Source of the DNA: Letharia columbiana
Lineage: Eukaryota > Ascomycota > Lecanoromycetes > Lecanorales > Parmeliaceae
Length of the DNA: 64,000 bases
Assembly: GCF_014066305.1 (NCBI RefSeq)
Contig: NW_023501047.1
Span: 1,054,001-1,118,000 of the forward strand
Reading direction: 5' to 3'
Below are positions 35,129 to 45,685 of this stretch, piece by piece (position 1 is the stretch's first letter; the number at the start of each line of letters is the position of its first letter). Below the pieces are notes generated by a model that did not search any database, was not told where the DNA came from, and worked only from the letters and a program-made list of their open reading frames with translations. A program made the translations under genes and the position numbers.

Positions 35129-36565
35129 TCATTTCTGAGCTTCCTCTTCGCCTTTCTCCTTGTCCTCCTTTTTGTCCACGACATCCATCTCTTCTTCACT
35201 TGACGAGGATTTGGACGAGGATTTATCGCTCGCCGACTCTTCCTCGATCTTGAATCCCTCACTCCTTTCGACCAAGCTTCGATAGTAGTCGACCAGCACC
35301 TCCGGCTTCGGTACAATCCTCCACTCCACCCTCCACAAGAACTCCAGTTCCAGCAAGGCCAATTCCTTCAAACTCACACCGCCTACTCGAGCATATGTGT
35401 TGTTTGTCCAGAAACTGTCGCTAAGCCCTTTGCTTGCTACCGTAGCGCTTGTGATGAGGAATCGATGGACTGTAAGGGATGAAATAGTAAAAGCGGGGTA
35501 GAGGGCGCATAAGCGGTCGATATAGTATACCATACTCAACAATATTGGTGGGGAGAGCGTAGCGTGTGTCGTCAGTCGTTGTAAATAGTCTTTGACGCCA
35601 ATGCCGGGAGGGGCTCGAGAGTGGAATCTGGTCAGCCGGCCATCTTTCAGTGGGATTTCGTCATTGAATTTGATTAGCTCGAGGAGCATGTTGCTAATCA
35701 GAAGTACCAGATCTTTCACATCGCAGGTTTCATACTGCAACGGCATGAGCTTCACCCTGGGTCTGAGGTGGCGGGCACGTTTTGGTGAGGAGCCTTGTGA
35801 GGACGAAGAAGATTTCGCAAGTGTAGTTGAGGATACCGAAGCAATTTGTGGATCTGCGACGGCTTCAGCAGCACGCTTGGACGGCAGTTGCGGTTCCAAA
35901 GCGGGCTCCGGTGGTGGCAGTGCTGGTCGTGGTGGACTGGGAGTACCACGCCGCTTGCCCGCCTTTCTGGGAGGATCGGGCATTGGCGCGGAGGGAGGAG
36001 AGTATTGTGTACCTGCATCTACTGTAGCATTCTTTGTGGAAGGTGTGGATAGATATCTTTTATGCGGGTTTGCGGTCACCGTAGGCGACTGAGAGACGTG
36101 CCGTGGAAAAGCTGCTGGCGAAGGCGGTTTAATGAACGGACGTGGGGAGTGTGAGGAGGGAAAGCGAAATGTTCCATCGTAGGAAGATCGTGGAGAACAT
36201 GATGTGGTGCTGCTGGCGTGGATCGTTGGCGAGGGAGAGGAGGTTATCATCTCAATATCAGAGGTGGAGTGGCCGTCGCCACTACTGCCACTACTGCCAC
36301 TGGCGTTGGAGAGAGGACTCCGCTGTAAGAAAGTGCCGTTCGTCTGGGCGAGGAAGTCACGCGCATACTTGTAGAGGCGAGTGAGCAAGGTGCGTTCGTC
36401 GTATGTACAAGGGACGAAGTCGGAGTAGCAGGATTCTCTAGCAGCGTATGGATTGTACCACGAGCCGTTGGAGTAATAATGTCGTGCCTGGCCAGAGTAA
36501 GGCGGTGGGTGATGCTGACGCCGGCGGATACCCGTGGGCCGCATGCCGTTAGTGGGGCTTGGCAT
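35129..36565 (-). CDS. Pho80-type (PCL) cyclin
   Basis: A single exon, 478 residues. The N-terminal two thirds are disordered and rich in Ser/Pro, with a polar PPLSNASGSSGSSG-type linker. The cyclin box lies at about residues 285-440: DVKDLVLLISNMLLELIKFND, FHSRAPPGIGVKDYLQRL, LSPPILLSMVYYIDRL, LTVHRFLITSATVASKGLSDSFW, NTYARVGGVSLKELALLELEFL. These are the hallmark Pho80 cyclin strings (RAPPGISVxDYLxRL; FLIxxxxVAxKxxxDxxxTNxxYAxVGG). It binds a Pho85-type CDK and represses the phosphate-starvation response or other PCL targets. The C-terminus is a short Glu/Lys-rich tail. The Pho80/PCL family call is firm; true Pho80 orthology versus another PCL is not settled. Confidence 0.9.
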   Translation of the reverse strand: MPSPTNGMRPTGIRRRQHHPPPYSGQARHYYSNGSWYNPYAARESCYSDFVPCTYDERTLLTRLYKYARDFLAQTNGTFLQRSPLSNASGSSGSSGDGHSTSDIEMITSSPSPTIHASSTTSCSPRSSYDGTFRFPSSHSPRPFIKPPSPAAFPRHVSQSPTVTANPHKRYLSTPSTKNATVDAGTQYSPPSAPMPDPPRKAGKRRGTPSPPRPALPPPEPALEPQLPSKRAAEAVADPQIASVSSTTLAKSSSSSQGSSPKRARHLRPRVKLMPLQYETCDVKDLVLLISNMLLELIKFNDEIPLKDGRLTRFHSRAPPGIGVKDYLQRLTTHATLSPPILLSMVYYIDRLCALYPAFTISSLTVHRFLITSATVASKGLSDSFWTNNTYARVGGVSLKELALLELEFLWRVEWRIVPKPEVLVDYYRSLVERSEGFKIEEESASDKSSSKSSSSEEEMDVVDKKEDKEKGEEEAQK

Positions 36566-37876
36566 TATCTAAGGTATCAAACTCTAGGGTAGTTGAAGAA
36601 TCGGATGAAAACGCTTTCTCTCTCTGCGGCGCAAGAGAATAAATCTCAAAGTCAAGGGTTGATGTTCAGACTATCATGATTGTTCTAATACCTGAAGAGA
36701 TCAAGGAAAGGGCAGAGAAAGACTACTGTATGCTGTTCAGACGACCAAGATCCACATATCTAGCACATCCACTTATTATATACATCTCCAGGTGGCAACT
36801 TAATAGACCTCTCTTCCGCTGTAGCCTTGCGCAACGTCTTCGACCTTTCGTCAACTGTTTGGAGAGCTCCTTGACATGTACCCCAGATTGTCTCCCCGCA
36901 AAAGCTTGAGCATTGCGGGAAGCGCACCGCAGACATAATGTCTAACGACAGGCGAACCGTGTTCCGCATTTACCGAGGGGCTGCCGTTGAATGCGAAGGA
37001 AGAAAATATAGACACCAGTACCACAGTGACAAGGAAATTGTTTGTGTTTCAGATGTTGATCTGGAGAGAAAGAGCCGCAAGATTATCATAGCGACCCATG
37101 TTAGCCGCCCGGCAAAACGATCAGGTCGGATGATTACCGTACCCAATGACTAGCATGAAGAGGCCCACGTGCAAAGCGATCAGATCAAAGAGAATTCGAG
37201 CAATGACAACTTCACTGAACTTTGTTGAATTGAACCTTGTAACGGGTCACGGAAGGAGAAAAAGAAAATGAGCACTTCGCTGTTGAACAACTGCTCAGTA
37301 TTCTCAGCAAAAGGGCTGCTTTCAAATGTAGCAACGCAAGGTGGATGTCCGTCAGATAGAGAGTATACATGTGCAGGTAGTCGCAGACAAAGACTTCTTT
37401 TCTTATATAAGTCGTTTGGGATAAAGAGAGACAGATGGTTTCGGCAAGTCGGATTTACCCCGGATTCCGCTAACCCTACAGAGATTAGCGTTGTTGAGTA
37501 TGTCAACTTCGTCTACAATTTACTGGTGTAAAAGTACATCTACGTTATGCACTCGACGTGGTTTGATAACCTCTGGCGCAAATAAAATATATACCTGGGT
37601 CAAGCTGCGCAGATTCGTTGATCAAAGCTGCAGGACCATCTGGATCAGATCTGGCGGCAGCCAATTTCACGGCCTATCCTAAATTTCCCGGTCACGCTTC
37701 TGCACTTTCCGCCGCTGGGCATCATCCCCAACTACTAATTTGACTCACTGCACATTCATTGCGCTTGCAGCGATTTATTATTACGTTTTGATCGACTTAC
37801 ACCCCCATATTCTATGACCCTTCATACTCGGCAAGCCTATCCCATCCGCACCTGACGCTCCTGCACTGCCCTAGGC
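36566..37876. other. Intergenic region between divergent genes
   Basis: A 1.3-kb divergent upstream region of the cyclin and the Vid28-like gene. It contains one CACGTG at 37166-37171 (the core bound by Pho4/NUC-1-type bHLH factors). No coding sequence supported. Confidence 0.45.
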
Positions 37877-40800
37877 ATGACACGACCATCGACCCCTCCT
37901 ATCCTATCTGAGCTACGAAGTGCTTCTTCCCCCGCCAGTCAAGTTGCAGCATTACGGGCTCTCAAAAATGAAGTCATTGGACACGAGCAGAAGAAGGAGA
38001 TGTGGGTTGGTCTCGGGGTGCTGGCGCCTATAGCGCGTATCTTGAATACGCACAAAGGAAATGGGAAGAGAAGGCACCGAGATGTCAACAGCAGTACCAA
38101 TCAGTCCAAGCAGAGGGGTGGCAGAAGCGACGAGGAGGAAGCTCGACTCCAAGCAATCATCATTGTCGGTAGCTTGGCACATGGTCAGTAGGGAACAGCT
38201 GCTCTCTCGAAGCTTCTCGCGGATTCAATTCTGACATTGCAATGGCCAACAGGCGGTCCAGGTTACGTCTCGCCTATCTTTGCTGGACTTGTCATATCCC
38301 CCTTGCTCGCCCTACTCTCGCCCGCAGAGTCTTCACCTCTCCTGGTATTAAATGCCTTGAGATCTCTCAATGCTGTGGCCGATTCGCTCTCCCTATCCTA
38401 TTCAGATCATGGTACAAGTGAGGATGGCTTGCTCAACTTACTGTATACGGAACAGCATCTGCCAACCATAGCGAATTTGTTACTACAGACGTCGCCTTCG
38501 TTAGTAGTTCAACAACAGATTGCTCTGACAGCGGCGCTGATAAGTAAAACATGTCCAGACGAGCACCATCAGGCAATGCTGGCTCAGACCGGGGTCTTGG
38601 AAGCCCTTGCAGTCAGGCTGGCATCCTTCGTCGTGACTACCGGATGTTCTCTCAACACTGGTAATGGAGGATCCAAATATATCGGCGATATTGCTCCCGC
38701 AACCTCAAGATCGAGGATATCACCAATATTGCAAGCTATTGGAGCTATTATTCAACACTCAAAACCCAGAGCTATACAGTTCCTGAACGCGCCAGCCTTC
38801 GCTTCTGTATTCCAAAAACCTGACGCGGATGTCACTTCATCATTTGAAAAGAAGCCCACCGTTTGGGGTCCTAATGCTTCCAACATGTTCAATGCCCGCC
38901 AGACACCTCCCAACGCCATTGATGTTCTGATACCTCCCCTTCCAAGCACCCATTTTCGGAGCTCCTTGGCGCCAAATTCCAGCTTCCCTCCTCTTGGGGC
39001 TCTTGGGTCCTCGAGTAAGCAAACCCAGATGTCGAGAAGTTTTAGCTCTGCTATTGAAGTCATTCAGAGCCAAGGACTCGAATTCATAGAAGAAGAGGAG
39101 AGCACTCTGATCGGATGGTTGCTGTATATTGCTAGAATAGAGAATGAAGTAACGGGATTGACGGCCGCTCGGGTCCTCGCAATCCTGTACCAGCACGGAT
39201 TGACGAAACGCGGCCGAGAGGCAGCATTTGCGCTCCTACTTGTACCTTCGCTTGTACGCATGCTGGACAAAGATTCGAGGACCTCAGACGCTTCAAATAC
39301 CTACGACACCAGCCTCATTGCTTCTCCTGACAGGCTCGTTAAGGAGCAAGCTCCTTCGGTCTTGGCTATGCTCGCAGTGAATAGCTTGGAGATACAAAAG
39401 GCGGCAGCTGATGCTGGAGCTATTAAGAAGCTGTCTCAGCTTCTCAAGGAGTCATACGATGAGATGCCAGCCAATTCTTCAGTGGCTATGTGGACGCCGG
39501 AGTCATCTACTTCTAGACATTCTGAGGGCCGAGATGACGGCTCAAAGCTTGGTTCTGCTGGACTGTCAGCTACAGCTTATCACGTGATGAGGCTGAGGGA
39601 ATCGGTACTTACCGCTCTTGCTGCTATTGCCTCGGAAAAGGACGATTACAGGAGATTGATTATAGACAATGGAGTCGTACCCTTTGTCATCAAGACTCTG
39701 AAACCGGAAGAGAGTGAGACTGTTGCGCAAGCCGATGGCCAGGCCGAGGGGACTTCGCGGTATCGAAGAGCGTTCACAGGAAACTGCAAATATGCTATTT
39801 TGGCTGCTTGTGGAGCAGCCAGGGCCTTGTCAAGATCAGTCAGTACATTGAGGACGAGCCTCATGGATGCTGGTCTTCCAGCCCCTCTCTTTGTTTTGAT
39901 CAAGTGCCAAGACATGGAGCTCCAGATTGCAGCAACTGCCGTTGTGACTAATCTCGTCCTCCAATTTAGCCCCATGCGAGAGGTTCTTATCTCTGTATCC
40001 TAATATTTCTTCCAACTTATCCGCTGACCAAATGCTAGGCTATCATGGAAGCTGGTGCATTGAAGATCTTGTGCGAGCATGCTCATTCGATGGATGCAAA
40101 ACTGCGTCTAAACTCAGTATGGGCGCTTAAGCATGTTGTGCTTGAGGCATCGAACGCTATCAAGATGAGCTGCCTAGAGGAGCTTGGACCTGGCTGGTTA
40201 AAGCAAATAGTCAACAATGACGTCGAGGCTTCAAATCACGGCATGACGTCGAGGAGTGGAGATCGCGAGGATGGTTCGTCGACTCCAATTAGGATGAGTA
40301 CTCCCAACGCCGCTGGCGAGCAAGTGGACCTACTCAACGCGGTTGAAGAAGATTCCCGAGAGTCTAGTCAAGATGTTGAGGAGGATGGTGAGGAAGACCT
40401 CAAGATGGCCGACAGCATCGGAGCTTTGAGCAGAGCAGAGCTGGATCGAAAACTGTTTTCGCATTCGAGCAGTGGCCGCGGCCCAATCTCGGAGACCGCA
40501 GGTCTGACAGGTAGGCGACCCTCCTCACAGCCGGTGCTCACAGACGAGCTGGCGATACAGCAGCAAGGTCTGGACTTCATTCGAAACCTCATCTGCGGAT
40601 CAGGTGCTTCCGATATGATCGAGCACATCTTCAGAGAACTTGGTCAGGATAAAATTTTCGAGCTACTGGCCGCGAAGCTGAGACCCAGAGTGTTCAACGC
40701 CTTCAATCGCGAACGAAGATCATCTGAAAACGGAGTGCGGCATGTCCAACCACAGACTGGCATTGTTGTCTCTGTGTGCTACATCATTGTCCACATCGCT

Positions 40801-41097
40801 GCAGGGAGTACACGCCAACGCCAACTGCTCATCTCGCAGACAGAGCTCTTGAAGCTTATTGTCCCACTCTTCAGCCACCCAAGCAAGGAAGTCCGCGCTT
40901 GCTGCTTGTGGATTGTCATCAACCTTACCTGGATCGATGACGCATCTGACAACATGAATTGCAAGGCGCGGGCTCGCGAGTTGACGAAGCTTGGGGTATC
41001 TGAGAAGCTCGAGCTTATGGAGCAGGATGCTGATCTGGATTGTCGAGAGCGTGCACGGACTGCCAAAAATCAAATGTCGACCCTGCTACGGCAATAG
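37877..41097 (+). CDS. Armadillo-repeat protein, Vid28/Gid5 (ARMC8) type
   Basis: Exons 37877-38183, 38253-39994 and 40039-41097 encode 1035 residues. Tandem armadillo/HEAT-like helices run through the protein: VLAPIARILN, QAIIIVGSLAHGGPGY, PLLALLSPAESSPLLVLNALRSLNAVAD, QEQAPSVLAMLAVNSLEIQKAAADAGAIKKLSQLL-like blocks, and a C-terminal IMEAGALKILCEHAHSMDAKLRLNSVWALKHVV. The last 150 residues (VPLFSHPSKEVRACCLWIVINLTW) match the conserved ARMC8/Vid28 end. The protein is the scaffold and substrate-receptor adaptor of the GID/CTLH E3 ubiquitin ligase, which degrades gluconeogenic enzymes in yeast. Acidic, low-complexity inserts (DVEEDGEEDLK) are species-typical. Confidence 0.85.
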
Positions 41098-41644
41098 AGT
41101 GGTTGCTGCTCTTACAGCTTCCCGGACGCTGAGGGTACATTTCCTCAGGACGCATGTGACGCCATTGCGGTTCTGATGACAGCCAAATATCGTGCTGCAT
41201 TTAGCTCGTTCGTTTGGCGTTTGTGCACTCGTTTCGAAGGGTGCTTTTCCAGCAATGTACATACTGTATGACTAACGTGAGCAAGAACGATCATTGGGTT
41301 CGACGATTCCACGACTTTGACTGTGATGCACTCTTGTTGTATATCATACATTGTTTCGCTTTGTTCATCATAGCTTGCCTTGACGGTTGACTTTTCCAAC
41401 GAAACAACTCTTAGATATTATCTTCTTTCCGTGCTTTCGAGTTCTACGATTACTATCCTGTCAGAAATACGATGATAACATGTGCCTTTGGCAGCTTTGT
41501 AGGGCTAGGGTTAGGGTTAGAATTACTATCGATAAATTATTATGACGTAGACTATGCATTCCTCTCGTTTCAAATGATCTCCTTTTGTACAGAGGTACAC
41601 TCTTAATATTTCTCAATTGCCTCGTAGACATTCATACCAGCAAA
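41098..41644. other. Intergenic region with telomere-like motif
   Basis: No gene seen. At about 41502-41520 the sequence runs TAGGGCTAGGGTTAGGGTTAG, i.e. two exact TTAGGG units with two degenerate neighbours, in the middle of the contig. Confidence 0.5.
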
Positions 41645-42741
41645 ATGAAAATCGACTCTGCAGTCATCAAGGCATTGAGCCTCGACCCAGTCAGAACAAC
41701 AGTTGCCAGACACGGAGGATCCGGGTTTTCGACCACTGCGAAGATTACCACGACGCTGGAAGATGGCACTGAAAAGCACTTCTTCATGAAGACGGGCAAA
41801 GGCAAAGACGCCGAAGTCATGTTTGCAGGTGAACACGCCTCGCTTAATGCGATTCACATGGTGCCATCACTATGCCCTGCCAGCTTCGCACACGGGCCCC
41901 TTGAGGACGCTGTAGGGGGTGCATTCTTGGTCACGGATTTTCTGGATATGAGTGGAACGTCGTTGGGGAGCGAAAAGGGGTCTGGGATGTCATTGGCGGC
42001 GAAGTTGGCGAAGCTGCACACCACGGCTGCTCCGATTCCAGAAGGCTTTCAGAAACCTGTCTTTGGCTTTCCGGTGCCGAGTAAGTGGAAGCATCATGCA
42101 ACTATCAAATTCTCCTGACGCGCCCCTTTACAGCCTGCTGCGGCGACACAGAACAGCCCAACGACTACACAGAGTCCTGGGCCGATTTCTACGCCCAACA
42201 TCGTCTCCTGGCAATTCTGAAGAAAAGCGAACGCACGAACGGGAAGGACCCTACCCTTCGCTCTCTGGTAGAAAAGACGGTCGCAGAGACCGTGCCGAGA
42301 CTCATAGGAGACAAACACCTAAACAGTGGGAAGGGAATCAACCCTGTCGTGGTTCACGGCGATTTGTGGAGCGGGAATAAGGGAAGAGGAAGAATAGGTG
42401 GCAAAGGGGCTGTCGAAGACGTCGTTTTTGATCCGAGTGCTTGCTATGCCCATAGCGAGTATGAGTTGGGGATAATGAGGATGTTCGGGGGGTTTGGGGG
42501 AAGCTTTCTGCAGGAGTATCATCAAATTTGTCCTAAGACGGAGCCGGTGGACGAGTATGAGGATCGGGTCAATTTATACGAACTGTAAGTGTGATCAGAA
42601 GGCCTGCGAGGATGAAGCTAATCTGAGAGTAGGTATCATCACCTGAATCATCATGCGATTTTCGGCGGGGGCTACAAGTCTGGGGCTGTTTCGATTATGA
42701 GGGCTTTGCATCGGAAATACAGTGGGAAGAGTGAGATCTGA
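41645..42741 (+). CDS. Fructosamine/ketosamine-3-kinase-like protein
   Basis: Exons 41645-42080, 42134-42584 and 42633-42741 encode 331 residues, the usual length. It has the protein-kinase-like fold of the fructosamine kinase family: GGSGFSTTAKI as nucleotide loop, FFMKTGKGKDAEVMFAGEHASLNAI with the ATP-binding Lys, HGPLED and AFLVTDFL, the FGFPVPTCCGDTEQPNDYTESWADFY family signature formed across the first intron, VVVHGDLWSGN as catalytic loop, and VVFDPSACYAHSEYELG with the metal-binding Asp. The end is YHHLNHHAIFGGGY across the last intron. The family phosphorylates protein-bound ketosamines for deglycation. No key residue seems missing. Confidence 0.92.
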
Positions 42742-42939
42742 CGACGACATTCTCCAACGGACCAAAGCGACAGACCCGAGCAAAGTGTCGAGCTGCAATC
42801 GCCTGTGTTCCAGACGCAGGCTGACTCCATTTCGAAATGGGGCTGGCTGAATGAGGAAGGTAGAAGCTTCTCGTTCACATCCATGAAACTCTTCGCTACC
42901 TTTCTGCAACCGAAATCATTTCAGGATTTGCCCAACGTG

Positions 42940-43552
42940 GCGTTCACCACGCTTGCTTTACCAACGCTGCTCCCTAATTTCAGCCTCGCAGATCAGAGGC
43001 TTTTACGAAACCTCGCCCGCGCAAAAAGGGTCCTCGAATCATACGCACACCAGTTACTCTACTTCCTCTCACAGATCGAAGACCAAATTTTCATCTACAT
43101 CACTGGCGCCTGGGACCCTTCCGAATGACACTGGAGAGACTTCATCCCATCACCCGCGGACCAGAACCTTCTCAACCTTCGCAAAGACCAAGGAGCCGTC
43201 GGATACCTCTTCCACATCGACCTTCCTCAATCATCTCTATCACTCCACGCGCCCGCCATATCAATTGTCCGCCAATCTGTCAACCCTGGACACAGAGAGA
43301 TCTACAACATAATGACCCATTCCGCGAAGCGCTTATTAGGAGTGGTCACCCAGCAAAAAGCGACATCGCATGGTATAAATCATGTTTGGCGCATAGAGAA
43401 AGAGGATGAGGGCAAAAGGGAGGAAGTGGTGCCGTTTGCAGGATGGACTAGTGTGCGAGCTCTCGAGGACGCCAAGGTTTGAGGAGTTCGGTAAAGTTAC
43501 CGGGCTGATGGATGGGATGGAAGTTGAGCATGCTTGGAAGATTGAGCTCTAA
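42940..43552 (+). pseudogene. Decayed ABM-like (dimeric alpha/beta barrel) protein gene
   Basis: From about 42940 one frame reads TTLALPTLLPN, LRNLARAKRVLESYAHQLLYF, SQIEDQIFIYITGAWDPSE, then TGA at 43126-43128, then continues in the same frame with HWRDFIPSPADQNLLNLRKD through VVPFAGWTSVRALEDAKV to a TGA at 43480-43482. One base later another frame carries on with FEEFGKVTGLMDGMEVEHAW and stops at 43550-43552. The whole resembles fungal two-domain ABM-type proteins (IEDPTYIYIIGEW, WGSVExHxxF, FEVRHA). It thus has one internal stop and one frameshift, and no clear ATG at the start (GTG where ATG is expected). This is a recent-looking pseudogene, or an assembly error at two places. Confidence 0.65.
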
Positions 43553-44083
43553 GCCGGTTTGAAACAGTACACCAATATCGGCCTACTTAGTTCCTGCTTC
43601 CAGGATTCGAGTCCCAAATCTTTTGAAGGGTCACTTCCAATACCGTACCACCAAGTTATGCTTCCTCGCTTATATCTAACCGCTGCCATGGTTACCAACG
43701 GGTTGTTGACCGGACCTTTAACTCGACGTGGTGCTCGCTGAATCCCGCACTTCGTTGGGTTGTTGGGGGGTGGAGTGGGGATATCCATGTAGGTAATCAA
43801 CGTGTTCTATCTCAAAGGCTTTTGGGAATTGCTACACGCAATAGGCTGTTCGCCGAGAGTACCTAAGCTTCACATACATTTTGGCCGCCAACGACCCATG
43901 ATGTTGGACAGATGCAATGGGCGATGGACGTTGAAAACACCAAGATCCTGCACGTGGACGGAGTCAGGATATTCATGCTCAAGTAGGAGAAAGCCTTTTC
44001 AAATCGGACACAAGTTTCCGTTGCATCATCGAGACGCAATCGGATCTATGAACAAGCAGATAAGGGTTATCGAGGTATCACAC
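43553..44083. other. Intergenic region
   Basis: Nothing supported. Confidence 0.4.
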
Positions 44084-45187
44084 TTAACAAACATCTTCAA
44101 CCTTCTCCCGCCCGCCATCCCTCGGCCCCAGATCAGCCCTCAACGCCCTCCCAAACACCTCCAACAACATCTCGAAGCAAACCTTCGACACGAACGGATC
44201 GTACCGCCCCTTGCTCAACTCGTCCCGTATAAACGCGTGCTGGGCGTGCGCCACCTCGTAAAAGGAGAAGCAGACGCCCTCCTCATGCAACGTCTTCCGG
44301 ATCAAATCCCTGCCGGCGGGCGGGACGTGGTTGTCTTTCTTGCCGAATATCTGCACGCACCCTCCATCAATCAATCAATCAACCACCATCCGGCGTCCGA
44401 TTGCGGGCCCGAGAGGCACAAAAGGGCGACAAACTCGCTTCGGCGAAAACAAAGACTCACCATCACGAGCTCGCCCTCGATGTCGCCCACGCGCTCCAGG
44501 CTGTCGTCTCCGCCGGCGCCGAGGGTCTTGGAGTGTATGTCCGTGGCGAAGTAGCACACGGCGGCGGCGACGCGCTTGTCGAATGCGCAGCGGAATGCCA
44601 AATGCCCGCCCAAGCACATGCCCGTTGTGCCGACGCGGCCGTTGCAGGAGGGGAGGGAGAGGAGGGCCGTGACGGCGAGAGCGGCGTCTTCGTCGTACGC
44701 GTGCACTTTCTGAGCGCAGTCGGGAGTCAGTCGGGGGCGTGCCGCCGGTTGCAGGGACCGGGTGGGGACGGGGCGGACCTTTTCGATTTTGTACCTGTTT
44801 CCATCGTCGGTGCCTCGGACGTCGTAGGCGAGGGGTTCCGGGCCCGTGAATTCGTGGTAGGAGGAGGGGGCGGCGACTATGTAGCCGTGGCCGGCCATTT
44901 GGCGGGCGAAGCGGGCGACGGGACCGGTCACTGGGGGTTTTGGGTCAGTTGAAGGGTTGGGGGTTGGAGAGGAAGGGAAGCGGGCCTTGGTAGATTTCGC
45001 TGAAGATGACGACGCCGGGGAATTTGGCTTGGGAAAAGCCGGGGATGACGGGGTGGTAGAGGTATATGCCTGAAATTGTTTAATAGATGTGTGATACGTA
45101 GGAACGAAGGGTGGGGGGGTCGGTACGCATGCTTCCTTTGCCATCTGCGGAAGTCTCCACATCTTGGTGGGTTTCGTGGATCAACAT
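44084..45187 (-). CDS. Dienelactone hydrolase-family protein
   Basis: Exons 45187-45127, 45069-44986, 44930-44779, 44709-44461 and 44350-44084 encode 270 residues. The alpha/beta-hydrolase triad of the family is visible: Cys131 in GTTGMCLGGHLAFR, Asp188 in FGKKDNHVPP and His220 in HAQHAF. Other family strings are FPGVVIFSEIYQVTGPVARFARQMA and YIVAAPSSYHEF. Such enzymes hydrolyse dienelactones or related esters in the cytosol; the natural substrate here is unknown. Intron 2 (44985-44931) has a GC donor (gcccgc): the conserved EIYQ-VTGPV junction leaves no GT option. A C-terminal acidic tail is short. The 5' end lies about 500 bp from the 3' end of the ERG4-like gene on the same strand. Confidence 0.85.
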
Positions 45188-45685
45188 GGTACGATTTCGA
45201 CAATAAGTAGCTGTTGAGTGGTTCTGTCAAGTTGAAATATCAACGTGAAAGAGAAGACGGTTGTTGACCCGCGTTTCTGCGTCAAAGCGGTTTCCTTCCG
45301 CAGAGCCCCACCATAGAGCTCTCCGATAGCACATTTTCTGCCTTTCGAGACATCTCCATATGGCAATCCAAAGGTGCTTGTGCCGCTGACCAATGTTTGG
45401 AGGAGTTGGCTTTCCTTACCAAAAGATATTGTACCTTCGCCTTCAATCCCTTCCAGAGTAGCTGAAGGAGAAACCGCCAATGAGCATTTGACATACTAAA
45501 CGAAGTAAAGTATGGACCATGCAGACGTCTTCTGGACAGTATCCTCGTCCGCTGTTAGGTGGCTCATGAGGAATATGTGGAGTTTCTTATCAATTCGGAT
45601 CCGTCAGCATCTTTGCTTAAAACAGAACACAATCAAATTTTATCAATTGAACACTATTGCGTGCTATATAGTCATAGAAGGGTAT
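45188..45685. other. Intergenic region
   Basis: Between two minus-strand genes. An open minus-strand frame at 45181-45480 shows no family features and overlaps the promoter of the dienelactone-hydrolase-like gene, so it is not called. Confidence 0.4.

Noticed and set aside
36938..37153. 71-codon plus-strand frame in a divergent promoter
   Set aside because: No domain character and placed in the upstream region of two real genes.
42815..42840. GCTGACTCCATTTCGAAATGG near the kinase 3' end, reminiscent of the introner 3' block
   Set aside because: Only nine to ten bases match, no donor or acceptor context and no intron there.
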